Shown: positions 26,712 to 35,300, numbered from the stretch's first letter. The stretch is DNA of 64,000 nt from an uncultured Verrucomicrobia subdivision 3 bacterium (GCA_903895255.1 CAITTG010000040.1:24468-88467); one strand, 5' to 3'. Notes: a model not told the origin generated them from the sequence alone. Program-made: numbers and translations.

Positions 26712-27422
26712 TCAACCCGCTTTTTCCGCGTAATTTATCGCCATCGCCCCGCCCATGAAATCCACCACCCGCACGTTCGTGAATTTCATCTCCTGCATTT
26801 TTGCCGCCACGGCCCGTTGTGCGGGATAATGCTTGAGGGATTCCAAAATGTAAGCATATGCCTGCGCATTCCCGCAGAACACCCAGCCCGTCAGCGGCAC
26901 CGAACAGCGCAGATGCGTGAAATACAGCTGCCGCCAGAGCGCATTCGCCGGCTTGCCAAATTCGAGGATGATCACCCGGCCCCCCGGTTTGGCCACCCGC
27001 CACATTTCCGCCAGCCCCTGTTCCCAACTCGCCAGGTTCCGCAGCCCGTACCCCATCGTCACGATGTCAAAGGACGCATCCGGAAACGGAATTTGCAGGG
27101 CATCGCCTTGTATGAACACCGGGTTGTCGCCCGATTTGCGCTGGCCCGCCACCTCCAGCATCGGTGCGCTGAAGTCCAGTCCCGTCACCGCCGCCCCGCG
27201 CGCGGCCAGCGCCAGCGCCAGATCCCCCGTGCCACAGCACAGGTCCAGCGCCCGCGCTCCCGGCGTGACCGCCGCCAGCGCCACCACCCGCCGCTTCCAG
27301 CGCCGGTGCAGTCCGAAGCTTTGCAAATCATTGATCAGGTCGTAGCGCCGGGCAATGCTGGCAAACAGGTCATTGACCTTGGCCGCCCGCTGCTCCCCCG
27401 GCACGTAAAAAGTGTTGCTCAC
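26712..27422 (-). CDS. ubiE: Demethylmenaquinone/ubiquinone methyltransferase
   Basis: The 236-aa class I methyltransferase contains the UbiE/MenG hallmarks: IARRYDLINDLQSFGLHRRW, the SAM loop ALDLCCGTGDLAL (about residues 58-70) and GYGLRNL and EFGKP motifs. It methylates demethylmenaquinone to menaquinone. Given the phylum, menaquinone is the likely product, so menG is an equally valid name. It is divergent from the response regulator at 27576; no operon partner is visible. Confidence 0.92.
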   Translation of the reverse strand: MSNTFYVPGEQRAAKVNDLFASIARRYDLINDLQSFGLHRRWKRRVVALAAVTPGARALDLCCGTGDLALALAARGAAVTGLDFSAPMLEVAGQRKSGDNPVFIQGDALQIPFPDASFDIVTMGYGLRNLASWEQGLAEMWRVAKPGGRVIILEFGKPANALWRQLYFTHLRCSVPLTGWVFCGNAQAYAYILESLKHYPAQRAVAAKMQEMKFTNVRVVDFMGGAMAINYAEKAG

Positions 27423-27575
27423 CCGCCAAGTTTAGCACAACCAGCCGCCCGTAAGTCAAAACTCATAAATAATTGCATAATTTTATCAAAGTGGGTTGCG
27501 CTGCCCCGGTAATGTGCTAATGTCCGGTCATAGCCGCTTACACTTCAAGTCTTTGTACGCTGGCTGCCACGATAT

Positions 27576-28004
27576 ATGAACCACGGAAACACCTCCGGGT
27601 CCCCCCGGAAAATCCTGGTCGTGGATGACAATGAAATCATCCTCCAGACCATGGCTGTCAAATTGCGCCAGGCCGGCTACCAGCCGTTCCTCGCCTTGGA
27701 CGGCTTGGAGGCGGTAACCGTGGCCCGCCAGACCACCCCGGATTTGGTGCTGCTCGACCTTAATTTCCCCCCCGATGTTTACGGCGAGGCTTGGGATGGC
27801 TTTCGCATCATGGAATGGCTGCGCCGGCTGGACAACACCCGGGAAGTGCCCATCATCATGATCTCCGGCACCCCGGCCGCCACCGACCGGGAGCAGGCGC
27901 ACCTCAGCGGGGTGACCGCTTTTTTCTCCAAACCCCTGGATCACGCCGACCTCCTGAACGTCATCCGGGATACCCTCGACCCCGTTGCGGTGGCCGCCCA
28001 CTGA
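27576..28004 (+). CDS. Single-domain response regulator (receiver only)
   Basis: The 142-aa protein is a CheY-like receiver. The acidic pair DDNE sits near residue 17, the phospho-acceptor Asp in DLVLLDLNFPPDV near 56, ISGTP near 95 and FFSKP near 115 with the conserved Lys. No output domain follows. Such proteins usually relay phosphate or bind a partner. No kinase gene is adjacent, so the cognate partner is unknown. About 150 bp of divergent promoter region separate it from ubiE. Confidence 0.88.
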   Translation: MNHGNTSGSPRKILVVDDNEIILQTMAVKLRQAGYQPFLALDGLEAVTVARQTTPDLVLLDLNFPPDVYGEAWDGFRIMEWLRRLDNTREVPIIMISGTPAATDREQAHLSGVTAFFSKPLDHADLLNVIRDTLDPVAVAAH

Positions 28005-28043
28005 GCCGGATTTGCCAGAAAATTCTTCCGGCACCTTTGACTG

Positions 28044-28135
28044 GCCCCGGAGGGGCTTTGGAAATTAGCCGGGGGCAAACGCAGTGCCGCCCCCGGTAAT
28101 GTCTCCAAAAACAACCGCGCCCCGGCGGGGCGCGG
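28044..28135. repeat. Cluster of three GC hairpins
   Basis: GCCCC-GGA-GGGGC at 28044-28056; CCGGGGGC...GCCCCCGG at 28069-28096 (12 nt loop); and the perfect 10+1+10 palindrome CCGCGCCCCG-G-CGGGGCGCGG at 28115-28135. Compact stem-loops in series suggest a repeat element or transcript end structure. Function unknown. Confidence 0.6.
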
Positions 28136-28160
28136 GAAACCGCCGGCTGCTCCTGGCAAT

Positions 28161-28217
28161 TCGCATCCGCCATTACCCCCCAGCGCGTTGGCTGCCTGCT
28201 GGCGTCAAAATGCACCT
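28161..28217. repeat. Degenerate direct repeat, copy 1 of 2
   Basis: TCGCATCCGCCATTA... with CAGCGCGT, CTGCTGG and TCAAAATG blocks in the same order as the copy at 28328-28384, 167 bp downstream. The copies differ by scattered substitutions and one small indel. Confidence 0.55.
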
Positions 28218-28327
28218 TCATCCGGAGTGCGGCCGTCTCGGCCGCAGCAACGTTAACAAGCCCTGCCACCGTCCGGCGGACTCCCTGGCCAACCGCCTTG
28301 TCATCCGGGCCTTTGGCTTTGGGCAAC

Positions 28328-28384
28328 CCGCATCCGCCATTCCCCCCAGCGCGTCGACTGCTTGCTGGTAATCAAAATGAACCG
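28328..28384. repeat. Degenerate direct repeat, copy 2 of 2
   Basis: Same block order as copy 1 (CGCATCCGCCATT, CCCCCAGCGCGT, CTTGCTGGTAAT, CAAAATGAACC). The repeated spacing suggests an old duplication or a repeated regulatory element near tRNA-Gly. Confidence 0.55.
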
Positions 28385-28520
28385 TCCAACTCCATCGCTA
28401 CAGGGAAATGCCCCGCGGCCTGGCGAGGCCAAATTTCAGGATTCCGCCGCCCAAAAAATCTTTGCGAATCCCGCTTGCCATTCGCCGGGAATTCGGTAAT
28501 CTGACCGTCGCCTTCTGGAA

Positions 28521-28597
28521 GCGAGTGTAGCTCAGCCTGGTAGAGCATCACGTTGCCAACGTGAGTGTCGAGGGTTCGAATCCCTTCACTCGCTCCA
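28521..28597 (+). tRNA. tRNA-Gly (anticodon GCC)
   Basis: Acceptor GCGAGTG/CACTCGC, D-arm GCTCAGCCTGGTAGAGC, anticodon stem TCACG/CGTGA with loop TTGCCAA (anticodon GCC), T-arm GAGGG-TTCGAAT-CCCTT, encoded CCA at 28595-28597. Confidence 0.95.
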
Positions 28598-29033
28598 ATT
28601 AAAACTGGAGTTTTTCCGCTTCCTTTAGTCGGTTTCTTCCCCTCAACTCCCATTCGCAGTGCAGCGGACGCATCGTTCACCCACATTCGACGCCAGGCGC
28701 AGTCGGCGCGCGGGTCCGTGACCCGCAGCACTTAGCCACGCGGGCCAACGACGTAATTAACAAGCTAAACAACCTCACGCGGACACGGCCATTTAACAGC
28801 TTGTGCAACTCGTCATCCTCGAAGACGCGACAAGGGCGGCGCCGCTGGCCGAGTTCGTCAATTTTTGAAAACATGCTCGCATGTATTGGCCTTTATACTT
28901 CCAAACCGCCACAAAAAGATCAGGAAGCAAACCATGCCTTGTTGGTAATGGTCCAGGGTGTGTTCTCACATTCACCCCGCTTGCCGTTGACCCTTTGGTA
29001 CTGTTTTCCTAATCTCCAATCTGGAAAGTGAAT
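28598..29033. other. Intergenic DNA between tRNA-Gly and DUF2806 gene
   Basis: No gene is supported in this 436 bp. It contains the palindrome at 28710-28726 and AT-richer DNA toward the DUF2806 gene. I looked for a second copy of the tRNA 3' end that would mark an att site and did not find one. Confidence 0.6.
28710..28726. repeat. Palindrome GCGGGTC-CGT-GACCCGC
   Basis: Perfect 7+7 bp inverted repeat. With its flanks it is nearly identical to the reverse complement of the sequence around 50399-50415. Related in form to 24148-24166. Dispersed repeat family. Confidence 0.6.
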
Positions 29034-29918
29034 ATGAACATCAAAGATTTGGCTGGATTGAGCCAACCAATAACCCTTTTTATACAAAAAATTGCGGATG
29101 CCACTGGTGGTGTCTGCCGACCTTGGCAAACGTTGCGTGTGGCTGATGCCGAAGCGAGGGCAGAAGTAATTAGAGCAAAAGCTAAAATAGAAATAGGATC
29201 GCTTGAAGAACGAGCCGTTAACCGCTTTGTCTATGAGCAAATTAAACAACAAGCCAACATTGAACAAATTACGCAGAAAGCTTTCCCACAAATCACTGAT
29301 GATGCCAAGCCGGATCTGGTTGAGAACGACTGGGTGACCCATTTTCTAGAAAAGTGTCGCTTAATTTCCGACGAAGACCTACAGAAAATCTGGGCCAAAT
29401 TACTAGCAGGACAGATGAATAAGCCTGGGAAATTTTCAAAGCGCTCGATAGACTGGTTAGCTGCAGCAAGCAAACATGACGCGGAAACGCTCGTAAAGCT
29501 TCGCAACATAGTTTGCGAGATCAACGGCATTTCAGAAGCAATACAATTTGAACATCATGAATCAGTGAAATTTGACCTTTTCTTTTGCCGGGAACTCGAA
29601 TCAAGTGGCTTATTAAGCATCGCAGATGGCATGAATTACATAAGGGCAAATCCGAAACCTCCACAACAATTTGAGATTAGATATTTCGATTCCGTGGTCA
29701 AAGTAACGAAATGGCAAAGCGCATCGCAGGCGTTTTGTGTCGGCAGGTTGAATTTGAGCCAGACTGGCAAAGAGTTAATATCACTTTGTAATGGAAATCC
29801 AATTCCAGAATTCTTTACAGAGGCACTACGCAACATGAGGCAATGGAACCACATTGAAACAGAACCGCCTATTTCCAGCGTGACGTCTCCGGCGACAGGT
29901 TCCGTTCCAGTTGTCTAG
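29034..29918 (+). CDS. DUF2806-domain protein
   Basis: Start ATG at 29034 is preferred because GGAAAG lies six bases upstream; a GTG at 29028 is the alternative. The 294-aa protein has the DUF2806 core, with DWVTHFLEKCRLISDEDLQK and IWAKLLAGQM near residues 98-128 and FSKRSIDWL after it. Function is unknown; no TM segment is evident. Base composition looks AT-richer than neighbouring genes, and it sits 436 bp past a tRNA gene. Recent acquisition is plausible but no integrase or att site was found. Confidence 0.75.
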   Translation: MNIKDLAGLSQPITLFIQKIADATGGVCRPWQTLRVADAEARAEVIRAKAKIEIGSLEERAVNRFVYEQIKQQANIEQITQKAFPQITDDAKPDLVENDWVTHFLEKCRLISDEDLQKIWAKLLAGQMNKPGKFSKRSIDWLAAASKHDAETLVKLRNIVCEINGISEAIQFEHHESVKFDLFFCRELESSGLLSIADGMNYIRANPKPPQQFEIRYFDSVVKVTKWQSASQAFCVGRLNLSQTGKELISLCNGNPIPEFFTEALRNMRQWNHIETEPPISSVTSPATGSVPVV

Positions 29919-30040
29919 TTTCATTTCTAGTTATTTTCAAAAGGTACAAACTGGCTTGTTCAATTGTTTTGATTTTAGCACAGGAGTTCTACAAGAAGCC
30001 TTTGCAGATGGTCGACGGCGAGAGCGCTACCCAGCCATCC

Positions 30041-30733
30041 TCACCCCCGCAACCAATGCAGGGTTCCCTCATAAAATAACCGCCCGTACCCCAGCGTAAA
30101 GATCGCGCAGCCATACAGCGCGTGCTCCCCGCTCACCGCCCGCAACGACCCCGTGCGCTGATACGTTGTGGCAAACCGCCAGCCGCCCGCCAGCGTCAGC
30201 ACCACCGCCGGCCAGTTGTGAAAGATCACATGGCCAAACCCAAAGACCACCGCGCTGGCTCCCGTCCGCACCGTTCCCCGGCCAAACAGCGGCGCATAAC
30301 GTTCGAAGAAAAAAACCCGGTAAATCAATTCTTGCGGCAGCACCGACAGAACCGGGTAAACCAGCATGACCAGCATCCAGAGCCCCGGATGCAGCCGGAC
30401 GAGCGAAAATAACGCCCCCGGTTCGACCCACCACAGCAACCCCGCCAAAACCGGCACTGCCGCCGCATAGAGCATCAAGATCCGCCGCCACTCCGCCGCC
30501 GGCACTGCCGCCCGCCAGCGGCCCCGCCAGGAAAACTGCGGTTGCCGGTGCAGCCACCACCCGCAGCCGCCCGTCATGAGCAGCAGCAACGGGATGATGG
30601 TAATTGGCACCCAGCCCGCCGCATAAACCGCCGGCACGCCGACATACAACCCCGCACACTCGCCCGCCAGCGAGAGCCGGCGCCAGGGACTGGCCGGTTC
30701 CGCAGGGACTGGGATTTTATTATCGTCACTCAT
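30041..30733 (-). CDS. CPBP-family intramembrane protease
   Basis: The 230-aa integral membrane protein has about six hydrophobic segments and the CPBP/Abi motifs in order: VLPQELIYRVFFFERY (motif 1, Glu-containing), FGFGHVIFHNWPAV (motif 2 His) and SGEHALYGCAIF (motif 3). CPBP proteases cleave membrane or prenylated substrates. Motif 1 reads QELIYR where many members have EExxxR. A lone gene, with its promoter in the region shared with the upstream 31 kb repeats. Substrate unknown. Confidence 0.85.
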   Translation of the reverse strand: MSDDNKIPVPAEPASPWRRLSLAGECAGLYVGVPAVYAAGWVPITIIPLLLLMTGGCGWWLHRQPQFSWRGRWRAAVPAAEWRRILMLYAAAVPVLAGLLWWVEPGALFSLVRLHPGLWMLVMLVYPVLSVLPQELIYRVFFFERYAPLFGRGTVRTGASAVVFGFGHVIFHNWPAVVLTLAGGWRFATTYQRTGSLRAVSGEHALYGCAIFTLGYGRLFYEGTLHWLRG

Positions 30734-31157
30734 GGTTGCATTGCCAAGCCAGGTTCCCGTGCCTGAAAGTTGCCGATCTGGTTTGGCAGCAAAAAATGCT
30801 CTTTCCTCAATCTTCGCGGCCTATCTTGCCCTCCCAAACCAGATTTAACCATCCTATTTGCCAATCCAGCTGCCGATCTTCAGTACAGGAAATTTGCTGA
30901 TCCGTTTCCGCCTTCCCGCTTCCCGCTTCCCGCTTTCCGCCTTTCAACTTTAGCCTTTAGGATTCTCCCGTTTCCCCGCCTCTGGCCCCGCGCCTCGCGC
31001 CTCGCGCCTGCCTCTGGCCTTCATTCATCATTCAGCCTTCTTCCTTCCCCCTTTGGGGGGGGTGAACACCCCATGGCCCCTGCCCGCCCTTCCGGCTAAT
31101 AGTGTCACCCATGAACTACCTTTGCTTCACCCGGCTCGTTGCTTAAAAACTTTTTAT
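30734..31157. repeat. Repeat-rich intergenic region
   Basis: No gene supported. About 30910-30945 and 30970-31013 carry low-complexity blocks (CTTCCCGCTTCCCGCTT; CCTCTGGCCCCGCGCCTC). 31017-31049 carries a GGAAGAAGG...GAATGATGAATG unit (on the minus strand) related to the ends of the element at 60553-60967. Reverse-oriented relatives of the CCTCTGGCCCC block are at 53258-53302. Confidence 0.6.
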
Positions 31158-31382
31158 ATGTCCACCACCCCCGTTATTCCCCAGGCGGCTCGCCCCACTC
31201 GTCAGGCTCAGCCCTTGGCCCTGACGTACACCGCCCCCTTGCTGCTGGCGGAAAACGCGAGGCTCGCCCCGGCCGCCTTCGCCCTCGGCGTGCGAGTGGA
31301 GACCCTCGTCATTCGGGCCACGTTGGTGACCATGACCCTCCGGCAAATTCCCGGTTATCGCCACTTTGGCATCAATGATTAA
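31158..31382 (+). CDS. Small hypothetical protein upstream of MlaF-like ATPase
   Basis: A 74-codon frame starts at ATG 31158 (MSTTPVIPQAARPTRQAQPL) and ends 48 bp before the ABC ATPase gene. It is rich in Ala, Arg and Thr with a hydrophobic middle (PLALTYTAPLLLAENA) but shows no recognisable family. The strand and gap fit an operon with the ATPase. Whether it is translated is uncertain; the longer frame starting at 31053 runs through repeats and is not preferred. Confidence 0.4.
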   Translation: MSTTPVIPQAARPTRQAQPLALTYTAPLLLAENARLAPAAFALGVRVETLVIRATLVTMTLRQIPGYRHFGIND

Positions 31383-31430
31383 CCGTTCCCCCGCCTCAGC
31401 CAATGGCCGGTCACCCCGAATATTACTGCC

Positions 31431-32261
31431 ATGAACCCGCCCGCTCCCGCCGTGGCCGTGAATCCAGCACCGAACGTTTCTTCCACCCGGCTGGCCGGTG
31501 TCAGCTTGCTCGTGCGCGACTTGTGCAAAGGTTATGCGGGCACCGCCGTGCTCAAGGGCGTGAGTTTTTCCGTCACCCCCGGAGAGGTGTTCGTGATCAT
31601 GGGACCGAGCGGCTGCGGCAAATCCGTGTTGCTCCGGCAGCTCGCCGGTTTGGAGGAGCCGGATGCGGGGGAGATCTTGATTGATGGTCAAAAGGTGCAA
31701 TCACCCGAGATCACCACGCGTTATCACCTGGCGATGGTGTTCCAGTCGGGCGCGCTGCTGACCTCCCTGACGGTCGGCGAAAACGTGGGCTTCTATCTCT
31801 CCGAGCATCGCCTGAAAACCCCGGCGGAAATCCAAACCATCGTGGCCCAGGCCCTCGCCCGGGTGGGCTTGCCGGGCACGGAGGATCGGATGCCCGGGGA
31901 ACTCTCGGGCGGGATGGGCAAGCGGGTGGCCATCGCCCGCGCCCTGGCGATCGAACCCCAATTGATCCTGTACGACGAGCCCACCAGTGAGCTGGACCCC
32001 GTCTCGGCCGTGGCCATTGCCGGGGATATCCTGCGGCTGAACCAGCGCACCCATTGCACCACCGTGGTGGTCTCGCACGATCGTGACCTGGCCTTTGGCA
32101 TCGCCAGCCGGATTGCCTTGCTGGAGGATGGCTGCATCATTGCCCTCGGCACCCCCGCCGCGATCAAAGCCCACCCCGACCCACGCGTGCAGGAATTTCT
32201 TCAGGCCCAGATTATCCCGGCTCCGGAGGTCCCCGCGCGGGTCGGCCATGCTTTTAAATAA
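31431..32261 (+). CDS. ABC transporter ATP-binding protein, MlaF/Ttg2A-like
   Basis: The 276-aa ATPase has Walker A GPSGCGKSVLL (about residue 59), Q-loop AMVFQSGALL, signature ELSGGMGKRVAIARAL and Walker B LILYDEPTSELDP, then HDRDLAFGIA. The GGMGKR signature and absence of a fused permease match Mla-type (MCE lipid transport) ATPases. The usual MlaE permease and MlaD substrate-binding genes are not adjacent. A lipoprotein gene follows 3 bp later. The partner complex may lie elsewhere in the genome. Confidence 0.85.
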   Translation: MNPPAPAVAVNPAPNVSSTRLAGVSLLVRDLCKGYAGTAVLKGVSFSVTPGEVFVIMGPSGCGKSVLLRQLAGLEEPDAGEILIDGQKVQSPEITTRYHLAMVFQSGALLTSLTVGENVGFYLSEHRLKTPAEIQTIVAQALARVGLPGTEDRMPGELSGGMGKRVAIARALAIEPQLILYDEPTSELDPVSAVAIAGDILRLNQRTHCTTVVVSHDRDLAFGIASRIALLEDGCIIALGTPAAIKAHPDPRVQEFLQAQIIPAPEVPARVGHAFK

Positions 32262-32264
32262 TTT

Positions 32265-32723
32265 ATGAACCAACACCCCGGCCATCGTCCGACGGAAATA
32301 TGCCCCGTCCTCAACCCAATATTATTATCCCTCGCCGCCGGCCTTGTGCTGGCCACGGCGGGATGCGTCTCCACCCTGGACGATTCCCACACCCCCGCCC
32401 TCTGGTTTGGGCGGGACCAGTTTGACGAGCATTTCCCCCGCTCAGTGGAGCAGGTCTACACCGCCACCACCATCGTGGTGAACCGCGACGGTGCGCTGGT
32501 GTCCGAATACATCCCGCATGACACCACCAACGAGGTCCGGTGCCTGAAGGCCCGCGTGAACAACTGCAATGTCTGGATCCGGGTGGAAGCCAAGTCCACT
32601 TCCCCCGTGGTCACGGCCGTCATTGTGCAGGTCCGCACCGCCGACAACGTTGGCAACCCGGTTCTCGCCAATCAACTGGACACCGAAATTGCCGTCCAGT
32701 TGGAACATATGGCGAACCATTAG
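32265..32723 (+). CDS. Lipoprotein of unknown function, possibly DUF3568-like
   Basis: The 152-aa protein has an N-terminal hydrophobic stretch (LSLAAGLVLATAGC) with a lipobox ATAGC at about residues 30-34, so it is expected to be a lipoprotein. The mature part (SVEQVYTATTIVVNRDGALV) looks like DUF3568-type proteins, but the match is weak. It lies only 3 bp after the MlaF-like ATPase, so it may be an accessory envelope component of that system. Function unknown. Confidence 0.7.
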   Translation: MNQHPGHRPTEICPVLNPILLSLAAGLVLATAGCVSTLDDSHTPALWFGRDQFDEHFPRSVEQVYTATTIVVNRDGALVSEYIPHDTTNEVRCLKARVNNCNVWIRVEAKSTSPVVTAVIVQVRTADNVGNPVLANQLDTEIAVQLEHMANH

Positions 32724-32932
32724 CTCAAAACCAGCCGGCCTGCCGGCCAAGTGGACGATGGTGGCGTGCTGCCACCGCCAAAACGCGAGGGGCGGCTGGA
32801 TGGCAGCATGTGGAGCTAAAATTTCACGCAAGCTGCGTGAATTTCACGCATAATCTGCGTCACGGAATCGCCAAAGCCCAATAGACAAGCCCCCGCCGCC
32901 CCTGGCACGGTTGATGCTTATAAAACGCCACC

Positions 32933-34354
32933 ATGAAAACCAAAGCATACCCGGCCGTGATCGGGTCGGCCTTGCTAATGCTGTTTTATCTAAAGTTTGG
33001 AGTGACCACCGGCCTGGCCCAGGGAACCGCCTTCACTTACCAGGGACAGTTGACCAGTGGTGGCAGCCCGGCCAACGGGAGTTATGACCTGGCATTTACA
33101 CTGTACCTCACGAACCTGACCGGCAGCGCCGTTGCCGGACCGGTCACGAACACCGCCACCGGGGTGACCAACGGACTGTTCACCACCCTGGTGGATTTTG
33201 GACCGGGTGTTTTCACCGGCACCAACCAATGGCTGGAGCTGGCCGTGCGGACCAATGGCGGAGGCGCCTTTGCGACCCTGGCCCCCCGGCAGCCTGTCAC
33301 GCCCGCGCCTTTCGCACTGTTTGCGAACTCCGCCGGCAATGTGAGTGGCACCATTTCCGCCGCCCAACTCAATGGTCCCCTGCCTCCCGCCATCCTGGCC
33401 GGCTTTGCGGGCACCGTGGCCCTGACCAATGGCGGCAATAGTTTTAGCGGTTCCTTTACCGGCAATGGCGCGGGCTTGACCAATTTGATGGCCGCCAGCC
33501 CCGCCGGCATGGCCCTCATCCCGGCCGGATCATTCACGATGGGCGACACACTGGATGGCGAGGCCGATGCCAGCCCCACGGGCATTTACGTCTCGACTTT
33601 CTACATGGATGTCAATCTGGTCACCCTGGCCCAATGGCAATCCGTGTATTTTTGGGCGACCAACACCGGCTACGGCTTTGACAACGCCGGTTCCGGCCGC
33701 GCGCCGAATCATCCGGTGCAGACGGTGAACTGGTATGACAGTGTCAAGTGGTGCAACGCCCGCACCCGGCAGGCGGGGCGCACCCCGGTGTATTATACCG
33801 ACGCGGCACTCACCCAGGTCTACACCAACGGCGACACCGACGCCGTTTATGCCAACTGGTCCGCCGACGGCTTCCGCCTGCCCACCGAGGCGGAATGGGA
33901 AAAGGCCGCCCGGGGCGGCCTGGCCGGGCAGCGGTTTCCCTGGGGCGACGTCATCACTGAAACCCTGGCCAATTACTACGGCTGCACCACCTGTGGTTTT
34001 GGCTATGACTTGGGACCAAAAGGTTACAACCCGGCGTTTACGAACGCCCTGCCGTACACCAGCCCGGTCGCCTCCTTCGCACCAAATGGCTATGGTCTCT
34101 ATGACATGGCCGGAAATGTGGATGAATGGTGCTGGGATTGGTATGGGTCGCCCTACGGCCAGCCCACCACCAACAACCCCACCGGCCCGGCCGGCCCCGC
34201 TGGTGAGCCCGTATTCCGGGTGTTTCGCGGTGGCTGCTGGTACTATTACGTCAATGCCTCCAACGCGCGCTGCGCGGCGCGTAATGGCGGCAACCTCGGC
34301 CAGCCTGGCATGGCCCTGAATTATTTCGGGTTGCGGTGTGTGCGCGGGCATTAA
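32933..34354 (+). CDS. Secreted FGE-sulfatase-like (SUMF1) protein
   Basis: The 473-aa protein has a signal peptide (SALLMLFYLKFGVTTGLAQG), a beta-rich N-terminal domain of about 170 residues, and a C-terminal FGE/SUMF1 domain. The latter shows IPAGSFTMGDT, TFYMDVNLVTLAQWQSVYFW, PTEAEWEKAARGG, DMAGNVDEW and RVFRGGCWYY motifs. True formylglycine generators need two active-site Cys; I did not confirm those, so many such proteins may instead bind ligands. It is expressed alone, extracytoplasmic. Function is inferred only from the fold. Confidence 0.85.
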   Translation: MKTKAYPAVIGSALLMLFYLKFGVTTGLAQGTAFTYQGQLTSGGSPANGSYDLAFTLYLTNLTGSAVAGPVTNTATGVTNGLFTTLVDFGPGVFTGTNQWLELAVRTNGGGAFATLAPRQPVTPAPFALFANSAGNVSGTISAAQLNGPLPPAILAGFAGTVALTNGGNSFSGSFTGNGAGLTNLMAASPAGMALIPAGSFTMGDTLDGEADASPTGIYVSTFYMDVNLVTLAQWQSVYFWATNTGYGFDNAGSGRAPNHPVQTVNWYDSVKWCNARTRQAGRTPVYYTDAALTQVYTNGDTDAVYANWSADGFRLPTEAEWEKAARGGLAGQRFPWGDVITETLANYYGCTTCGFGYDLGPKGYNPAFTNALPYTSPVASFAPNGYGLYDMAGNVDEWCWDWYGSPYGQPTTNNPTGPAGPAGEPVFRVFRGGCWYYYVNASNARCAARNGGNLGQPGMALNYFGLRCVRGH

Positions 34355-34430
34355 CCGTGACTGGCGCTTATGCCCGGGCCTGGGGCGATGTGGGCCGCCC
34401 CCCGGCCAGCCAGGGCCGGCCATCCAAAAA

Positions 34431-34493
34431 TTGACTTTTTGCCAGACATCGTGTATCATTGCCGCATGGCATATCGGACCAAAGCGGTCCGAT
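34431..34493 (+). promoter_or_regulatory. Sigma-70-like promoter with adjacent palindrome
   Basis: TTGACT at 34431-34436 and TATCAT at 34454-34459 are 17 bp apart. Immediately downstream lies the palindrome ATCGGACC-AAAGC-GGTCCGAT (34473-34493), where an operator over the transcription start would be. The next ATG is at 34517. Confidence 0.6.
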
Positions 34494-34516
34494 GGCCTTG
34501 AAAACTGCATCACCCG

Positions 34517-34864
34517 ATGACGAGCACGCAGCAACGATTTCAACAGGCCGGCCTTTATTTATTGGCGGGCTTGCTGTTGTGTGGCGTGGCGTTTTTCGCG
34601 CCGGATGCCGGTCATCACCCCGGCGACTTCTTCAAGCTGGCCACCCAAACCTCCTGGTTGAGTCCACTCCAAACCCAGGCGGCGTGGTGCAGTTTTAAAA
34701 TCCTGCTCTTGAGCATCGGTCTCCTCTTGTCCCTGGACTCGGTGGGCTCGGTCTTGTTGCGTCTGGGCTTCAAAAGTCTGGCCACCGCCGCCTTTGTCTC
34801 CCAAATCCTGAGCGCCGTCTTTTTTCTGTGCGGCAGCTTTTATCTGGTGAAGGCCCTGCTTTAA
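34517..34864 (+). CDS. Small membrane protein, unknown function
   Basis: The 115-aa protein has three hydrophobic helices (around residues 12-28, 58-74 and 88-112) including LYLLAGLLLCGVAFF and SQILSAVFFLCGSFYLVKAL. No family is recognised. It is preceded by a well-spaced promoter and a palindrome, so it looks like a separately regulated gene. No operon partner is visible. Confidence 0.6.
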   Translation: MTSTQQRFQQAGLYLLAGLLLCGVAFFAPDAGHHPGDFFKLATQTSWLSPLQTQAAWCSFKILLLSIGLLLSLDSVGSVLLRLGFKSLATAAFVSQILSAVFFLCGSFYLVKALL

Positions 34865-35300
34865 CCGGCTCCTCCCCGGGTTCGGCCGGCGGATGGTGGC
34901 GGTCAATGAGTATTCTCCGCCTTTGTCGGGCCTCCCTTCCTCCGCCTCCCCCGCCCCTAAAAAATAATTAAAATAGTTTGGACCCTGGACAGCGGATGTC
35001 CAGGGTCCCCCGCTAAACTCCTCTCTGATGAACGTCGTAATGACCATCTTGAACGGCCGCCCGGTCAAAAACCGGGCCATATCCCGGCCTGCCCGCGTTC
35101 GCCGATGCTCCACGGCTCAATCTTCAAGTTTCGCGCGCTTTTTCCCTCCCCTCCCACCCGGACTGGATTCACAAGTGCCTGCGAAAAAGATGGTTAACAA
35201 TTTAACAAATTAACGAATTAACCCATTAACCAATCCACCCTTGCCCCGCCGCAAATAAAATTTCGACGCCGCTCCCCCCCTGCGATAACATAAGATACTT
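34865..35300. other. Intergenic region with hairpin repeat
   Basis: No gene is supported in this 436 bp. It contains the repeat at 34981-35045 and a run of GC-rich sequence leading to the rimO promoter. Confidence 0.6.
34981..35045. repeat. Dispersed hairpin repeat, copy 1
   Basis: Perfect 11 bp arms GACCCTGGACA / TGTCCAGGGTC around GCGGA, then CCCGCTAA and TGATGAA.GTCGTAA. A close copy with the same block order lies at 53458-53522. The two share both the hairpin and about 35 bp of conserved flank. Confidence 0.75.

Larger units (their letters stand above)
28005..28520. other. Structured intergenic region between response regulator and tRNA-Gly
   Basis: This 516 bp stretch has no credible gene. 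It holds three hairpins at 28044-28135 and a pair of 57 bp degenerate direct repeats at 28161-28217 and 28328-28384. Either a repeat element or a structured RNA is possible. Confidence 0.6.

Noticed and set aside
28521..29918. Integrative element with att sites at tRNA-Gly
   Set aside because: No integrase gene and no second copy of the tRNA 3' end were seen, so an attachment site is not claimed.
31053..31157. Longer start for the small gene before the MlaF-like ATPase
   Set aside because: The extra N-terminal part is translated from repeat-rich intergenic DNA; the ATG at 31158 was preferred.
32032..32884. Second gene in other frames over the lipoprotein region
   Set aside because: These frames overlap the lipoprotein gene, which has a signal and lipobox, and have no family match.
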